Shown: positions 52,797-64,000 of the stretch, one piece after another
How positions within the stretch are numbered: the first letter of the stretch is position 1
Layout: every line of letters starts with the position of its first letter
Source of the DNA: Onchocerca lupi
Lineage: Eukaryota > Nematoda > Chromadorea > Rhabditida > Onchocercidae
Assembly: GCA_028564675.1 (NCBI GenBank)
Contig: JAOVVO010000427.1
Coordinates: 1 to 64,000, forward strand
Length of the DNA stretch: 64,000 bases
Direction of reading: 5' to 3'
Position numbers and translations under genes: made by a program
Notes under the pieces: model-generated
Told to the model about the DNA's origin: nothing
What the model saw: only the letters and a program-made list of their open reading frames with translations
The model's database searches: none

Positions 52797-53357
52797 TCTA
52801 AATAAATAAAAATGTAAATGTTCCCTGTTACAAATGATAAATCTCCGGAAGTTCTCCATCGATTGTTTTCAAATTTTGACATAACCTTGTATTCGAATAG
52901 GCCTTCTTTTTTTATACAGACATATTTTTTTTTCACGTGTTACGTCCATGACAACTAAAAGTGAATTTTTTGACTTCGCCCTGCACCACTCATGAGCGGA
53001 GAGACTTTATTCACCGCGCCTTCTTTCTGCATTGACTGCAGCTACTACCTGCAACGTTTCAAGTTCTCCATCCATTGATTTGAAGTCTTCATACCGCGTT
53101 GCATTCGAAAAGGCTCGTTGTTTTTGTTTAGATACTCCACTTTTTTTTACCTGTCACACCTGTGACAAGTAAAAGGAAGTAAGCGGAATGAATCTATCAA
53201 CCACGCTTACTTCCTGAAAAGTGGACGTGGTCTTCAGTATGTGACGTTCAGTGAGCATGGTAAAGTATGCGCGTATTCCAATGCAAAATTTCAAAACAAT
53301 AGATAAAAACTTTCGGAGATTTAGGATTTGGAACAAATGAACATTTACGACTGCTAG
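52797..53357 (+). mobile_element. Short non-autonomous Helitron (561 nt), A^TC...CTAG^T
   Basis: It starts with tctaaataaataaaaatgta after A at 52796 and ends with CTAG at 53354-53357 before T. Its first 110 nt and its tail (tttcggagatttaggatttg, then a gaacatttac segment) match the 41.0-43.5 kb Helitron. The middle holds two copies of a module (tgacaacta...gagcgga...ttattcaccgcgccttc-like), also present in that element. A perfect 11-nt inverted repeat (ggaagtaagcg at 53175-53185 and cgcttacttcc at 53204-53214) lies 140 nt from the 3' end, but no hairpin sits at the end itself. Confidence 0.75.
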
Positions 53358-53416
53358 TATCTTTTAATATCATATATAATTTTTTACAATAGCAACAGTT
53401 ATACAATTCAATTGAG

Positions 53417-53420
<4 letters not shown>

Positions 53421-53448
<28 letters not shown>
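53421..53448. repeat. 28-nt poly-T tract at the Helitron junction
   Basis: Uninterrupted T run separating about 60 nt of unassigned DNA from the last helicase codons of the minus-strand Helitron. It sits where that element's 3' UTR and hairpin should begin. Confidence 0.9.
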
Positions 53449-53454
<6 letters not shown>

Positions 53455-56400
53455 TACAATTCCAAAGATTGACTGACTCTGAGCTTTATTGATGATGAAT
53501 GCAAACGCCAATCGAATTGGGAATTGCAACCTCTTTAACTGAAATGGCATATCTGTTGAAATCATTGGAAAGCAAGGAATGAGGGCATTATCACTTTTGA
53601 AAGGCCCTGTCAAGATTGTTATTTCTACGATATCGCTCATTAATTTTTTTTACTGCATACTGCGTGCCGTTGCAAAGTTTTGGCTGATTGATATTTCGCA
53701 ACATGATAATTGGTACGTCGACTCTGTTAGATCGAGTGAATTCAAAAATTCTGGTGGATAATTAACCGTTTCATCTGCTTCCACAACAATATCGATGGAC
53801 TTGTAGTCACTGCCTCGCTTTCAATGTTAGACTGAATAAAACTGTGAAGTTCGCCAGACATCTTTGTTATTGGTCGCAAGAATAGTTCGTTCACTCGGCC
53901 AATCATGATTCTTATAATTGGTTTGAATATCGGGAAATACCTTTTCAACCAACTCTTCTTTTAACGTTACCAAATTGCAGAAGTTATGAGGCAATGAAAT
54001 TCGTCCTGAGGTCAGATCAACCGGCAACTTTCCATTCCTAATTTCTAGCAATTGATGTGAGAAGATCCCGGTTGATTGATCGTTTTGCAGCTGGACACGC
54101 ATATTGTAGTTAATTTTAATGTTTTTCTGCCACAAAATAAAGTATTTCAGACAAGCATTTATTTCCTCCGCCGGTATCGATCGAAGAATTATAGATAATA
54201 TTTGCCTGAAATTTCTTGCAAGCAATATTAATGAGTTCCCCAAATGATCTGATATTTCCACGCAAATTTTGCAATGATCGATCAAGAATCTCGACCCAAT
54301 TTTTTGTGCGTCATAGTAGATTCATCCCAAAAATAAGTTTGCATTTTGAAATACTTTTCCCTTGCCCGATTTTGCATTATTTGATCGTAAATGCCTTTTT
54401 GCTCAAACTTTAGCTTAAGAATATTTGATTGCACATATGACAAAAGATCAATCGCGTGGTAATTTTGTTCGCGACACAATTCTACATTGAACGAATCAGT
54501 AGCAGATCGATTCGGTGACGGCATTCCCAATTAATTGAGAACTTCGCGATTTGTAAACAAAAGTCTTCAATCATTAACACTTCGTTGTAGATTTCTGCTG
54601 TAAAATCCATGTTCATATTTGAATTTTCGCTGCGTATTCGATGGAGGATATCTTCAGCCATGTGCGATTTATATTTCTTCCATAACTTTGTTGGTGATTT
54701 AGAAGAGCAGACGGTCAATATGATTGCAAACAGTGTACGAATTTGATTTGGATATAACATGTTGCATTCATCAATAATGCATACATTCCAGTGTCGGTCT
54801 TTCTCCAATAAAATCAAGGCTTGAAATGCACTGCGGACAATAGCATGTGTAACACCGTTAACAATTTTTAATTGCTGGAAGGAAGTCAGACCGGGCACAT
54901 TTACTAACAACATGCAAAGGGAGAAGCATTCGTCTTGATTTAGGATGCACAATGTACAATCTGCCTATCGTACTTTGTTTGAATATGCCAAGTTGTCTGT
55001 CAACTGGTTCTCCTCCTTTGTGTCGTTCGAATGATTTTCTACTCGCATTCCATGTATAATACGTAGATACTTCCGAATATAACAGTTTTTTCGCGAATGC
55101 GTCATTTTGACATAATATGAAGAAAGCAGTTAACATTATAACCGATGGATTCAAGACTATTTGTCGCACATTTGCAGCTGTGAAATAAAAGCGTCGTCCA
55201 TTTTCTACGTGTACTGTTAAATGAACAACATCTGGACTTCGTTCATGTATGGGAAATGAAAAAATTCGCTATACAGATTCATTGTTGTTTATGTATCTTC
55301 CAGCCTAAAACTGCGCGATTTCATCGATATGTAACATTCCTATCACTTCTTTCTAGCTGTACCCCAAAAACTGCCATGTCACTGTCTTTAAAAATGTATT
55401 TGATCGATTTAACGGAGTTACAGTATTTCACGTTTATATGCGCTTTATATGTTTTTAATACAAGGGTAAATATGGAACAACCCACCGGTTATCTACTTCG
55501 GTGTCATCATTTCACATTTATATGGTTGCTAATTTACCACCATCTTCTGTATAAAGGATATCCATCGTTTCTTGTAACTATGTTGGATACTAATGCTCGA
55601 GGATATCGCTTAGAGCATTTTCCATCTATCATTCATGGTTAATTTGAACTCATGTATCGCAAGGATCATATATCATATTTTTTTGCAGCATTTCTCTCTT
55701 TTGCCTTTCTAATGAGTACATGCAGTAGTGCACAGACTTAAATATTTCATGTTTTACCATGAAATCCATGATGAAATCCATCAGCGATTTCAGCTTCTGT
55801 CTGAAAACACGTGCTGTGATGTCATGCCTATCCATCGGCGATTGATCAGGAAGTAAAAGATTTTTTATATCATTCCAAGCTGGATTGCATGTTACTGTAA
55901 TGAATAAGTCAGATGTCCGTGGTAACGAACATACGGAATTGCATTTTAAGAGTACTCATGCATATGACGTGGACTGCCTGCATATGAAGATGGCAAAATC
56001 ATTAGTCTTCCAACGTTAATTGTGTTACCATCATTTACAACTGCATCTCGCAAATGAAGTATTCTTCAGAGTGAAGTTTGATCTGATTCAAACGAATAAA
56101 ATATCAAAAGTTCTGTTTCGATTTTTGTATGTATGTCTACAATATATTGGTGAAACAATTGACTACATTTCAAAATCTGATTGTCTTCATGCTCTCGAAT
56201 CATTAATCGGTATGAATAATAATTCATTGCGCTGCATTTCTTGTCTGTTTCTTGGCACCGATTGGATTTATCGTAACGTTGAAGTGATATCCATCGATAT
56301 CGTCCCAAAAAATGATTAGATATTACAGGGTTTCTGCAATTTTGTCAACTGATCGTTTCTCCATGAAAAACAATATCACTAGATTGGAATTGATCTCCGA

Positions 56401-57118
56401 CTATGACAATTGCCACTTCATCTATAGTTGGAGCATTGAATATTCGCACGTATTTTTCAGGAGGGGTTTTGTCAGCTCGATTAACAATCTTGTGTATATC
56501 GGATGGCAGCGTGTCAATTTCTGTTTTGAACAAACGCACTAAATTGTTTTTTTTTCGTGATGAAGCTGTTGCAATTGGAAAATGACTGATCTATCTACGT
56601 CGATATGGATTCCGCAGCGTGCATTCAATTCATCATTGCTATCACCGATGAAATACATTTGTAGGAATTTATGTGATCATCTGGCAAAGGAAACAGAGAG
56701 CCGGCTTTATGATAAATTTGTCCTTTCACTTTGAAAGTTGGCATGAATTGTTTTGTTAAGATTTCTGAGCCAAATGACGTCATTTGGAAGCACGAGTTGT
56801 ATTTTCTGATGAACAGTCGAATGGAAACAGTAAGTTTGCGGGGGAAAAACCGAGTTGAAAAAATGACAAGAAACAGATCCTTCTACAATGGAGTTGTTTA
56901 CAATATTTTTGGCATGACACTTCGGCTTGATTGTTAAGACTGGAACATTTACATGAACGATTTTTTACTATCAAAGATAAAGCCGAGTCATCTCAAAAAA
57001 AATGAGAATTACATTAGATATGTGAATTAGTTCCCCTTAATTTACGGTTGAAAACAAAGCGGGAGATCGGAGACAAAGATGAGAATTAGGTATCACATTG
57101 TAACATTCATTTATATTC
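53449..57118 (-). mobile_element. Decayed autonomous Helitron, 3' end truncated
   Basis: Carries most of a Rep-helicase gene on the minus strand. Near 57050-57118 the minus strand resembles the 5' end of the Helitrons at 41015 and 52797 (gatctcccgctttgttttca, then a degenerate aatataaatgaatgttac), with small deletions, so the 5' terminus is probably about 57110-57120. On the other side the element stops at the poly-T tract with no hairpin or CTRR end. It abuts the oppositely oriented short Helitron at 52797-53357. Confidence 0.75.
53452..56960 (-). pseudogene. Helitron Rep-helicase pseudogene lacking Walker A
   Basis: Recognisable blocks from the N-terminus: FMPTFKVKGQIYHKAGSLFP (56.7 kb), SDIHKIVNRADKTP and NAPTIDEVAIVIVGDQF (56.5), SAMNYYSYRLMIRE and LFHQYIVDIHTKIETE (56.1-56.2), MDRHDITARVFRQKLKSLMD (55.8), DGKCSKRYPRALVSN (55.6), YYTWNASRKSFERHKGGEPV (55.0), HMAEDILHRIRSENSNMNMD (54.6), ATDSFNVELCREQNYHA (54.5), INACLKYFILWQ (54.1), MPFQLKRLQFPIRLAF (53.5). 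The frame changes repeatedly. The HUH (LPHAH-type) motif after LERQKRE near 55690 is lost. At about 54366 the sequence passes directly from KGIYDQIMQ to the Walker-B region WDESTMTHKK, so the ATP-binding Walker A segment is deleted. A small in-frame duplication (MDFIMDF) is seen near 55770. It cannot encode active transposase. Confidence 0.9.
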
Positions 57119-58489
57119 ATTGTAAGTGATGAATCATGCGGAATATAATTGATTATTTGGATGTATTTAAAAGATTGATCAGAAAAAAAGACCAGTGAAA
57201 AGCTATTTGAAAAGATTGATCAATGGAATCAGTCTTTTCAACAACATTTCACTATTTGGACTGCCTTATTAGTCCTTCTCAGCTATCGAAATATTCACTT
57301 ATGAAGACGGAAAGTTTTAAGAAATGTTGCATTTGAAATGATACAAAACATTTGCCAAAACTATTATAAATGTTCAAAGTATTCAAAATCTTCATAATGC
57401 AACTCCGCTAAGAAAAAATTCTGTGGCGTGAATCTTGGATTCTAAGGCAGAATAACAGCATGAAACTTTCGTCGTTCTTATTTTTTCATTGCATCATGTA
57501 ATGAATATTAAAAATATTGATAGGATCAAGAAATTTTTAAAGCATTCTTCTAGATTTTACTAATATTTATCTAGTCATTATCATTTCATCTACATTCTCT
57601 TATCCATAAATCACTTTAATTTGCTAAGCCAGTTGTTTTTAAAAATTTGTTCTTGTTTAAAATATTTCATTAGTCCCTCCCAACCTCCTACATTTTAATT
57701 TTCTCGCAAAGTTCAGATTAAGACTTTAAATTTTTTAAATTATCGGAATCTTCATTTCTTAATTATCTTTCGGTTCCGATAAGACTTTCATGAGTTTATT
57801 GTTTTTGAAAAATGATACAACTTTAACAAGAAACTGCTGTAGAGATTAGTACCTTCAGCAATAGAGTAAAAGAGAATAGTGAAATTCAAAGAGGACAGAG
57901 GTAGAGGCTAGTGCTATATTCCTAGTTATTATGACATATAAAGAAAAAGAATACTTCATCAAAAGTGTGTAAATAATTCTTATTCAAATCAATTATAAAC
58001 TGTATAATATATGTAGCCACTGTTTTGTGTTTTTACATAAAAACTTAGTTCTCTAAAAACTTGAGATCTGATACAATAGTTGCCTGTTTGTATGGATTCT
58101 GTGATTATATATATGTGTATATATATAAATATGTGAACTAAGTAAATTTTTTCTGTTGTTAAATTTTAAGAATCTTCTAATAAAATTTTTTCCGCTTAAA
58201 ATTCAGAAAGACATGTAAATTCTGTATGAAAAATCAGACGGATCATCGATCCATTTTCAATTTAATATGGCTAAAGTTAACCTGAATCAACGAAACAGAT
58301 TGCATTAAAATAGGACAGGTAGAGGAAGCGAATAACCATGTCTTGAGACAAAGGAATGGCGGAAGGAATGAGGAGGGACTGTGTTAAATCTGTTAACTCA
58401 AATGAAATCCAAAGGAATGAAGTTGGACTGGAATTTAGTGTATTTGTGAGGAAATTTGGATAAATTCATGCAACTATTAATTTTTCAGA
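57119..58489. other. Intergenic upstream of the AP-1 mu gene
   Basis: AT-rich DNA, presumably with the promoter of the adaptor gene. A TA-rich stretch lies near 58107-58132. I see no gene, and no promoter motif I would defend. Confidence 0.5.
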
Positions 58490-58499
58490 GCTGGAACGA

Positions 58500-61400
58500 A
58501 TGTCTTGTTCAGCCATTTATATACTTGATCTGAAAGGCAAAGTAAGTGATGAAATTTCGCGATGTCTGTTATTTTTTTCGGATTCACTTAGTTCAGAGCT
58601 AGACATCGTTGTTCGTCTGAATATGAGAGTCAGGTCGTTCTGAAATGATTGGTTGGAGCAGCTCTTGCTTCAGCTACTTAGCATACTTATTAAAAGAGAA
58701 ATATTGCCACATGTTAAGCCAGATAAAGTTTCAAAAAAAAATTTTTTTCTTTTTTTTTTTTTTAAATATCAGTATTTTCATATTGGTATTATGTACTTGG
58801 GACAGATTTTCTTAATTTCCTTGATAACAGGCAATAATATCAAGAAATTATCGAGGCGATATAGATATGAGTATCATCGATAAGTTCATGCCGTTATTGT
58901 TGGAACGCGAAGAAGAAAGTCGTCAGAGTCCAGTTGTCGAACATCCTGAAGCTACCTTCATATACGTCAAACACTCAAACCTTTACTGCAAGTCTTCTGA
59001 TTCTTTTTATATTGTTTATATTTATAAAGATTGATGGTTGCTTGTGACACTGCATAAATTTCTTATACCTACATCTACAGTAATGATTATGAAGAGCCAA
59101 ATATTGTTGGATTGAATAATCTAGATTCACTATTAGTATAGAAAATACTGGTATAGAAAGAATCCAAGTTTCAAGAATCAAGTACTTTGAAATTTTTCGT
59201 ATAGCAAGTCTTGACTCCGAAGCTATGAGTTTATGTTTTTGATATGATTTATGAAATATTTCCAAATCCATGTCAGATTATTTCTTGGGTATGGCTATCC
59301 GGTCATTTTGCAAAAGTTCTGAAAAGATCTTTCTACAATTGGTTTTATATGTCATTCTTTTAGTTGTTTCAACATCACGTAAAAATGTGAATGTAGCACT
59401 AGTGCTTACATTTCTATATAAAATAGTGGAAGTATTTGGGGATTATTTGAAAGATGTCGAGGAAGAATCGATTCGTGATAATTTTGTAATCATCTATGAA
59501 CTGCTCGATGAAATGATGGATTTCGGCTATCCACAGACTACTGAGGGAAAAATTTTACAAGAGTAAGTTCCTTTTTTGAGTCAGTGCATTTTTATTAACA
59601 AACATCATAGATATTTTTTGATTTGACTATATTATTGAAAAGAAAAGCTAATTAGCATGCTTAGATTCATTACACAAGAAGGACATAAATTGGAAATCGC
59701 TCCTCGACCACCAATGGCTGTCACGAATGCTGTTTCATGGCGTTCAGAAGGTCTCAAATATCGCAAAAATGAAGTATTTTTAGATGTCATAGAATCTGTT
59801 AATTTATTGGTAAGTTATTGATTTCAATTCGAAAAATAAAAAAAAATTGTATTTTCGCAAAAACTTATGAAAAATTTAACTGAATTAATACGAGGTATTC
59901 ATTTTCTCAATACATGAAAAATATAATAGTTTGTTACTATTCTTTTGGATTTATTCTAGGGTTAAGAGTCTTCTTTTGTATTCATTTCTGAAAGATTTCT
60001 GCTTGATATAGTTTGTATTATAAGTTAAAATCAAAAAAAAAAAAAAATACAATTATAGGCAAATGCAAATGGTGTGGTGCTACAGAGCGAAATAGTTGGT
60101 TCGGTTAAGATGCGTGTCTATTTGACGGGTATGCCGGAATTACGATTGGGTCTTAATGATAAAGTTTTGTTTGAAAGCAGTGGGAGTAAGTTTTTTTCTC
60201 TTTCTTCCTTTTTTCCAAAGAAAGGGAACTTCATTATCTATGAATCTACTGCCAAACTTTGCCTCGTTCGAAATATATAATTAAATAAAAGAATTGTTTG
60301 CTGCTGTAAAAATTTTCACTATTCATATTAATACTTTTTTCATCCTTTAGCTTACGGAAGCAAGTTTCTTTCTAATATTGATTTATTGAATAAATATTTC
60401 TTTTTCCAGGGGGTAAGAACAGATCAGTAGAATTGGAAGATGTGAAATTTCATCAGTGTGTTCGCTTATCTCGTTTTGAAAATGATAGAACAATCAGTTT
60501 TATACCACCAGATGGAGAATTCGAATTGATGAGTTATCGATTAATGACTGTCGTTAAGCCACTTATTTGGATGGAAGCGGTCGTTGAAAGGCACACTCAT
60601 TCAAGAGTCGAATATATGATAAAGGCAAATGGTTATCACAACGTTTTTTTGAAATTTGTTCATGAAATCTTTCTTAATCTACCAACATAAATTTTGAAGC
60701 ATATTTAAAAAGCTACTTTTAGCACCATCTTTTTACTAATTCTTTCTTCAGTTAATTCGGTTCCAGTAGAAAAAAGTATTACTTTGCAAACATTGTAGGA
60801 GTTTTGCAATATAGGTTTTTGTAATGAAAATTCTTCCTCATGTTTTCTTTGCCAACTTTATTTAAGATCAATTAAATCGGTTACAGTAATAATTTCCATT
60901 ATTTGCAAAGTTTATCATTATTTTTAGGCGAAATCACAATTCAAACGACGTTCTACAGCAAATAATGTAGAGATTAGCATTCCAGTACCAAGTGATGCCG
61001 ATTCACCTAAATTCAAGACCTCCATTGGGACAGTGAAGTACACACCAGAGCAAAATTCATTTGTTTGGACAATTAAAAGTTTCCCAGGTAATAGAGCTTT
61101 CTAAAAAGACTATTTATACATAACAAGAAAAATTCAGGATCTATATTAAATTATTTCCAGAAAGGAAAATTCGACATAATGATATTTTAGAGATAGTAAT
61201 CCTAATTCAACGCAATCCAAAATTTCTACTTTTATATTTTTAACCTCATAGTTCAGTTGATTTATCATAAATCGAAAATAGCGTTTCGATCAGAATCAAT
61301 CAAATAATTGTACTAGAAAAACCATTTGTTAATCTGACTTGACGTCTAATTGAATTTAGGACATTTATTTTTTTGATACTGCAATTATGAACTAATCTGA

Positions 61401-61982
61401 TTAATTAATTGAAATTGCAGGTGGAAAAGAATATTTGATGCGGGCACATTTCAACTTACCATCAGTTCAGTCTGAAGACCGTGAAGGTCGTCCACCAATG
61501 AAAGTAAAATTTGAGATCCCATATTTCACAACTTCTGGAATACAGGTACATTTGTTTCGACAATAACTGATTTTGCTTGACCATGTTAATTACAGTAGTT
61601 TATTTTTTTGATTATATATTGCATTCATTTTTTAATAAGTTATTTCCAGTCAATAGATATATTGACAGTATTTTGTTCTTCTTTTTCATATTCTATGTTG
61701 TCATACTTGTCCGAAGTTTAACTTTTTTTTATTATTCCTACTTAAAATTATCAGTCCTTTTCATTTTTCTCTTTAGTTTTAGTTTGGATTTAATTATTTT
61801 CCTCAATTTTGCCAAAATCTCAATACTGTCTTTGGAATAGGTCCTACAAATCTTCATTTTATATAATTTAATTCATTTTGCAGGTACGTTACCTTAAAAT
61901 TATTGAAAAAAGTGGTTATCAAGCTTTGCCGTGGGTGCGATATATAACACAAAATGGCGACTACCAATTGCGTATGATGTAA
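58500..61982 (+). CDS. AP-1 clathrin adaptor complex mu-1 subunit
   Basis: Medium chain of the AP-1 complex, which selects YxxPhi and dileucine cargo at the trans-Golgi network and endosomes. Exons: 58500-58541, 58831-58987, 59364-59562, 59665-59809, 60059-60185, 60410-60624, 60928-61087, 61421-61545, 61884-61982; about 420 residues, the usual family length. It opens MSCSAIYILDLKGK. The longin-type domain has RNYRGDIDM and NFVIIYELLDEMMDFGYPQT, then ITQEGHKL and TNAVSWRSEGLKYRKNEVF. The mu-homology domain has GMPELRLGLNDKVLFE, ELEDVKFHQCVRLSRFE, SFIPPDGEFELMSYRL and AKSQFKRRSTANNVEI, and it ends GDYQLRMM. These match mu-1 (C. elegans UNC-101/APM-1) rather than mu-2 or mu-3. The ATG follows tttttcag at 58490, a likely spliced-leader acceptor. 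Introns 2 and 6 need GC donors. Confidence 0.96.
58988..58989 (+). other. GC splice donor, intron 2 of AP-1 mu
   Basis: Donor reads TACT|GCAAGT. Joined to the acceptor at 59363 it gives NLYFVSTSRKN, matching the conserved NLYLVATSKKN. The nearby GT at 58992 would shift the frame. Confidence 0.8.
60625..60626 (+). other. GC splice donor, intron 6 of AP-1 mu
   Basis: Donor reads AAAG|GCAAAT. Joined to the acceptor at 60927 it gives YMIK|AKSQFKRRST, the invariant family sequence. A GT at 60644 would add six residues at an invariant position. Confidence 0.75.
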
Positions 61983-63833
61983 TCAATTCTCAAAGATATT
62001 TATAAACTTAATGAAAGTTTATGTGGAGCAATAAAACGGAACAGTATATCCTGCTATCTATTTTCTGCAATAAATCCAACCGCTTACAGGAATTATTATG
62101 ATTATTTAACTTTCTCGTAAACTTTTCAACATTCTTTTCATTTCCTAAGGCAACTTCACATTTGTTTTAACTTTCATTACGTAATTGGAATTCTTCATCA
62201 ATTTGCTTTATTGACATCATTTTATTCACTCTTTCTTTTTAAGTTTGATTGTATTTATAGATGAGAAAATATCCTAGGAAAGCAGCATCTAAAACCTTGT
62301 TACATTGTCATGCTATTATTATTTCATCTCCAGTATTTTCTGTTGTTATGTGTGACTCCATTGAACTTTTACTTTTTTAAAAACAAAAAAAAAAAATCAA
62401 GTTTTTTCAGATGTTTTTTTTTTAAACATCATTTCTATACTTCATATATTTAAAAATAATTCACCAAATGCTTTAAAATCTTTTATTCGATTGTACTTGA
62501 TCATTTTTTTATATTGCATCATTTTTGTTGAATTTGTTTTGTTTCTATTGAAATTATTATCATTTTTCATACAATGCTTAATTTGATCTTATCAAATCTT
62601 TATTTGATTGAAGCTATAGTTATTTTAATGTAAGCATTTCAAAAAACATTGGGCAAATACAATATATTCGATTTTAGGAAACGATGTTGAATTTTTGTTT
62701 ATTATACTTTGATTCGATCTTCCGTATTGGAGGATAGTGATATCGTGAATTATCCTTTTTTTAAACTTAAGTGCACTTTATTATCATCCACTATGGATCT
62801 CTTATGATGAAAATTTATTTCCTACTTCTCCATTCTGCTTTATTGAAATATTTGGTTTACTTTTTGAATTTTGTGCTGCATATTGCATTTTTGGTGTTTT
62901 CTGATATGCCCCAGTTTGTGATTTCTCTTGAATTTCATGTTATACAATGCATTTTTGCTATTTCCTTACGTTATCTACATTGTCATGTTCCCATTTTTTC
63001 TATTTTTAATATCTCATTTTGTTTAAAAAGGCATAAGTACGGATCTGAAATAGAAATGTGACTTTTTAGTGCAAATAATAAATGAGAAAGAGAACTATTG
63101 AAGATGGGCCTAATTATTAGGAGAATCGCTTATTTAAGTTGCCGGGAGTGACCGTTTTCAAAAATCTTTTGCTTCAAATTTCTTTGCACAAGTTAGCTGA
63201 TTAATTTGCCGGAGAATCTTAAATGTTTATTCTATAAAGCCTGAATCTCGTACAGATATCAGTACTTGTGTAAATTTCTCTTGCTTGTGTTTGTAATAAA
63301 TCATTTCTTTGTCCCCTTATAAAAATATTAAAAGTCTTATATTTGGGTAAATATCCTTTCAAATTTGCTTAAGGCGGCAATGATCACATTCAGGACACTT
63401 TTGTTCATATTTGAAAATAATGAGCCTTTTTCTTAAGGCCTTAGCTTTGGTAAGGACGAAATTTTTTCCTTGTTCCATAAGGACCTTAATGCTGTGTGAT
63501 CTTGTGTTTCATAGTTGTTACCATCTTTCCTATTAAAGTTATATCCAGCAATTAAATTCATTACATTCCTCAGTCTTAATGGAACTATGGTATTTATGAA
63601 CCTTCATTGTAATACAAATTTTCCGTCTTCGATAGCTGGTGTACTTTTTAATCTATTCGATGTTTATTTCGTTACATTTCTAGTCAACTTGATCAAACGA
63701 AGTTCTTGGTGTTGCGTTATTGAAACTTCTCAACTATTGGGACATAAGGGATTAAGTTTAAAGTTTTGATGATTGGGGGTGAAACAAAATTTTAAAGTTG
63801 TGTGTTGAAAATTGCATTTTTCATATTGCAGCA
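61983..63833. other. 3' flank and intergenic region, no gene seen
   Basis: T-rich DNA. Plus-strand frames here are rich in Phe, Leu and Ile because of base composition and have no splice context or similarity. The right end should include the promoter of the gene starting at 63834. Confidence 0.5.
62030..62035 (+). other. Candidate poly(A) signal of AP-1 mu
   Basis: AATAAA 48 nt after the stop codon at 61982. Confidence 0.6.
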
Positions 63834-64000
63834 ATGGTTCTCAGGCGGATGGCTTTGGCCAATTTACTCCGCTGTTATGGGATCTTTCCATCACAAATGT
63901 CCTGCTTCAGGCGTGAATTTTTTCGATTCATTTCTGTATTTGTAAATAGACAGGAGCAAAGATACAGAAAACGTTCGAGTATGCTGTTGAGTTCATTAAA
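63834..64000 (+). CDS. 5' end of an unidentified gene, possibly a mitochondrial protein
   Basis: An open frame runs from ATG at 63834 to the window edge (55 codons, no stop). The ATG sits 2 nt after catattgcag, a likely spliced-leader or intron acceptor, which decided the start. The N-terminus MVLRRMALANLLRCYGIFP is rich in Arg, Leu and Ala without acidic residues. The first acidic residues appear after position 25, as in a mitochondrial presequence, and a basic stretch RQEQRYRKRSS follows. I do not recognise the family; the rest lies beyond the window. Confidence 0.5.
   Translation, partial: MVLRRMALANLLRCYGIFPSQMSCFRREFFRFISVFVNRQEQRYRKRSSMLLSSL

Overview
The window looks like nuclear DNA of a parasitic nematode, most likely a spirurid/filarial (clade III) species. 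It is very AT-rich. Its genes are cut into many short exons joined by GT-AG introns. The products include a levamisole-type nicotinic acetylcholine receptor subunit, a peptidylglycine hydroxylase and an Argonaute. Two genes have a short pyrimidine-AG site just before the ATG, as expected for spliced-leader trans-splicing. Species identity is inference. No rRNA, tRNA, CRISPR array or bacterial (for example Wolbachia-like) operon was recognised.

Layout. 1-9.3 kb: non-coding AT-rich DNA with microsatellites. 9.3-13.5 kb (+): non-alpha nAChR subunit (UNC-29/LEV-1 type). 14.1-15.5 kb: 3' part of a Helitron with a decayed helicase, flanked by a direct repeat. 16.2-18.1 kb (-): predicted secreted two-repeat protein with an apparent frameshift. 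20.1-27.8 kb (+): complete Argonaute with catalytic D-E-D-H residues and a decayed copy of one exon in an intron. 30.3-34.1 kb (-): monofunctional peptidylglycine alpha-hydroxylating monooxygenase. 37.4-39.3 kb (-): CSRNP/AXUD1-type nuclear protein. 41.0-43.5 kb (+): non-autonomous Helitron packed with repeats and ending in a doubled 3' hairpin. 43.6-48.6 kb (-): KATNIP (KIAA0556/DUF4457)-like ciliary protein. 50.1-51.1 kb (-): unrecognised secreted glycoprotein. 52.8-57.1 kb: short non-autonomous Helitron (+) beside a 3.6 kb dead autonomous Helitron (-). 58.5-62.0 kb (+): AP-1 clathrin adaptor mu subunit with two GC-AG introns. 63.8 kb to the end (+): start of a further gene.

The genes are spaced by kilobases and switch strand, so no operon is evident. 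Several products are linked in neuronal cell biology: an ACh receptor subunit, a neuropeptide-amidating enzyme, an AP-1 adaptor and a ciliary/katanin partner. That is shared biology, not evidence of co-regulation. Exon limits were fitted by hand from splice sites, reading phase and remembered family conservation. First exons of several genes were not found and are marked as such.
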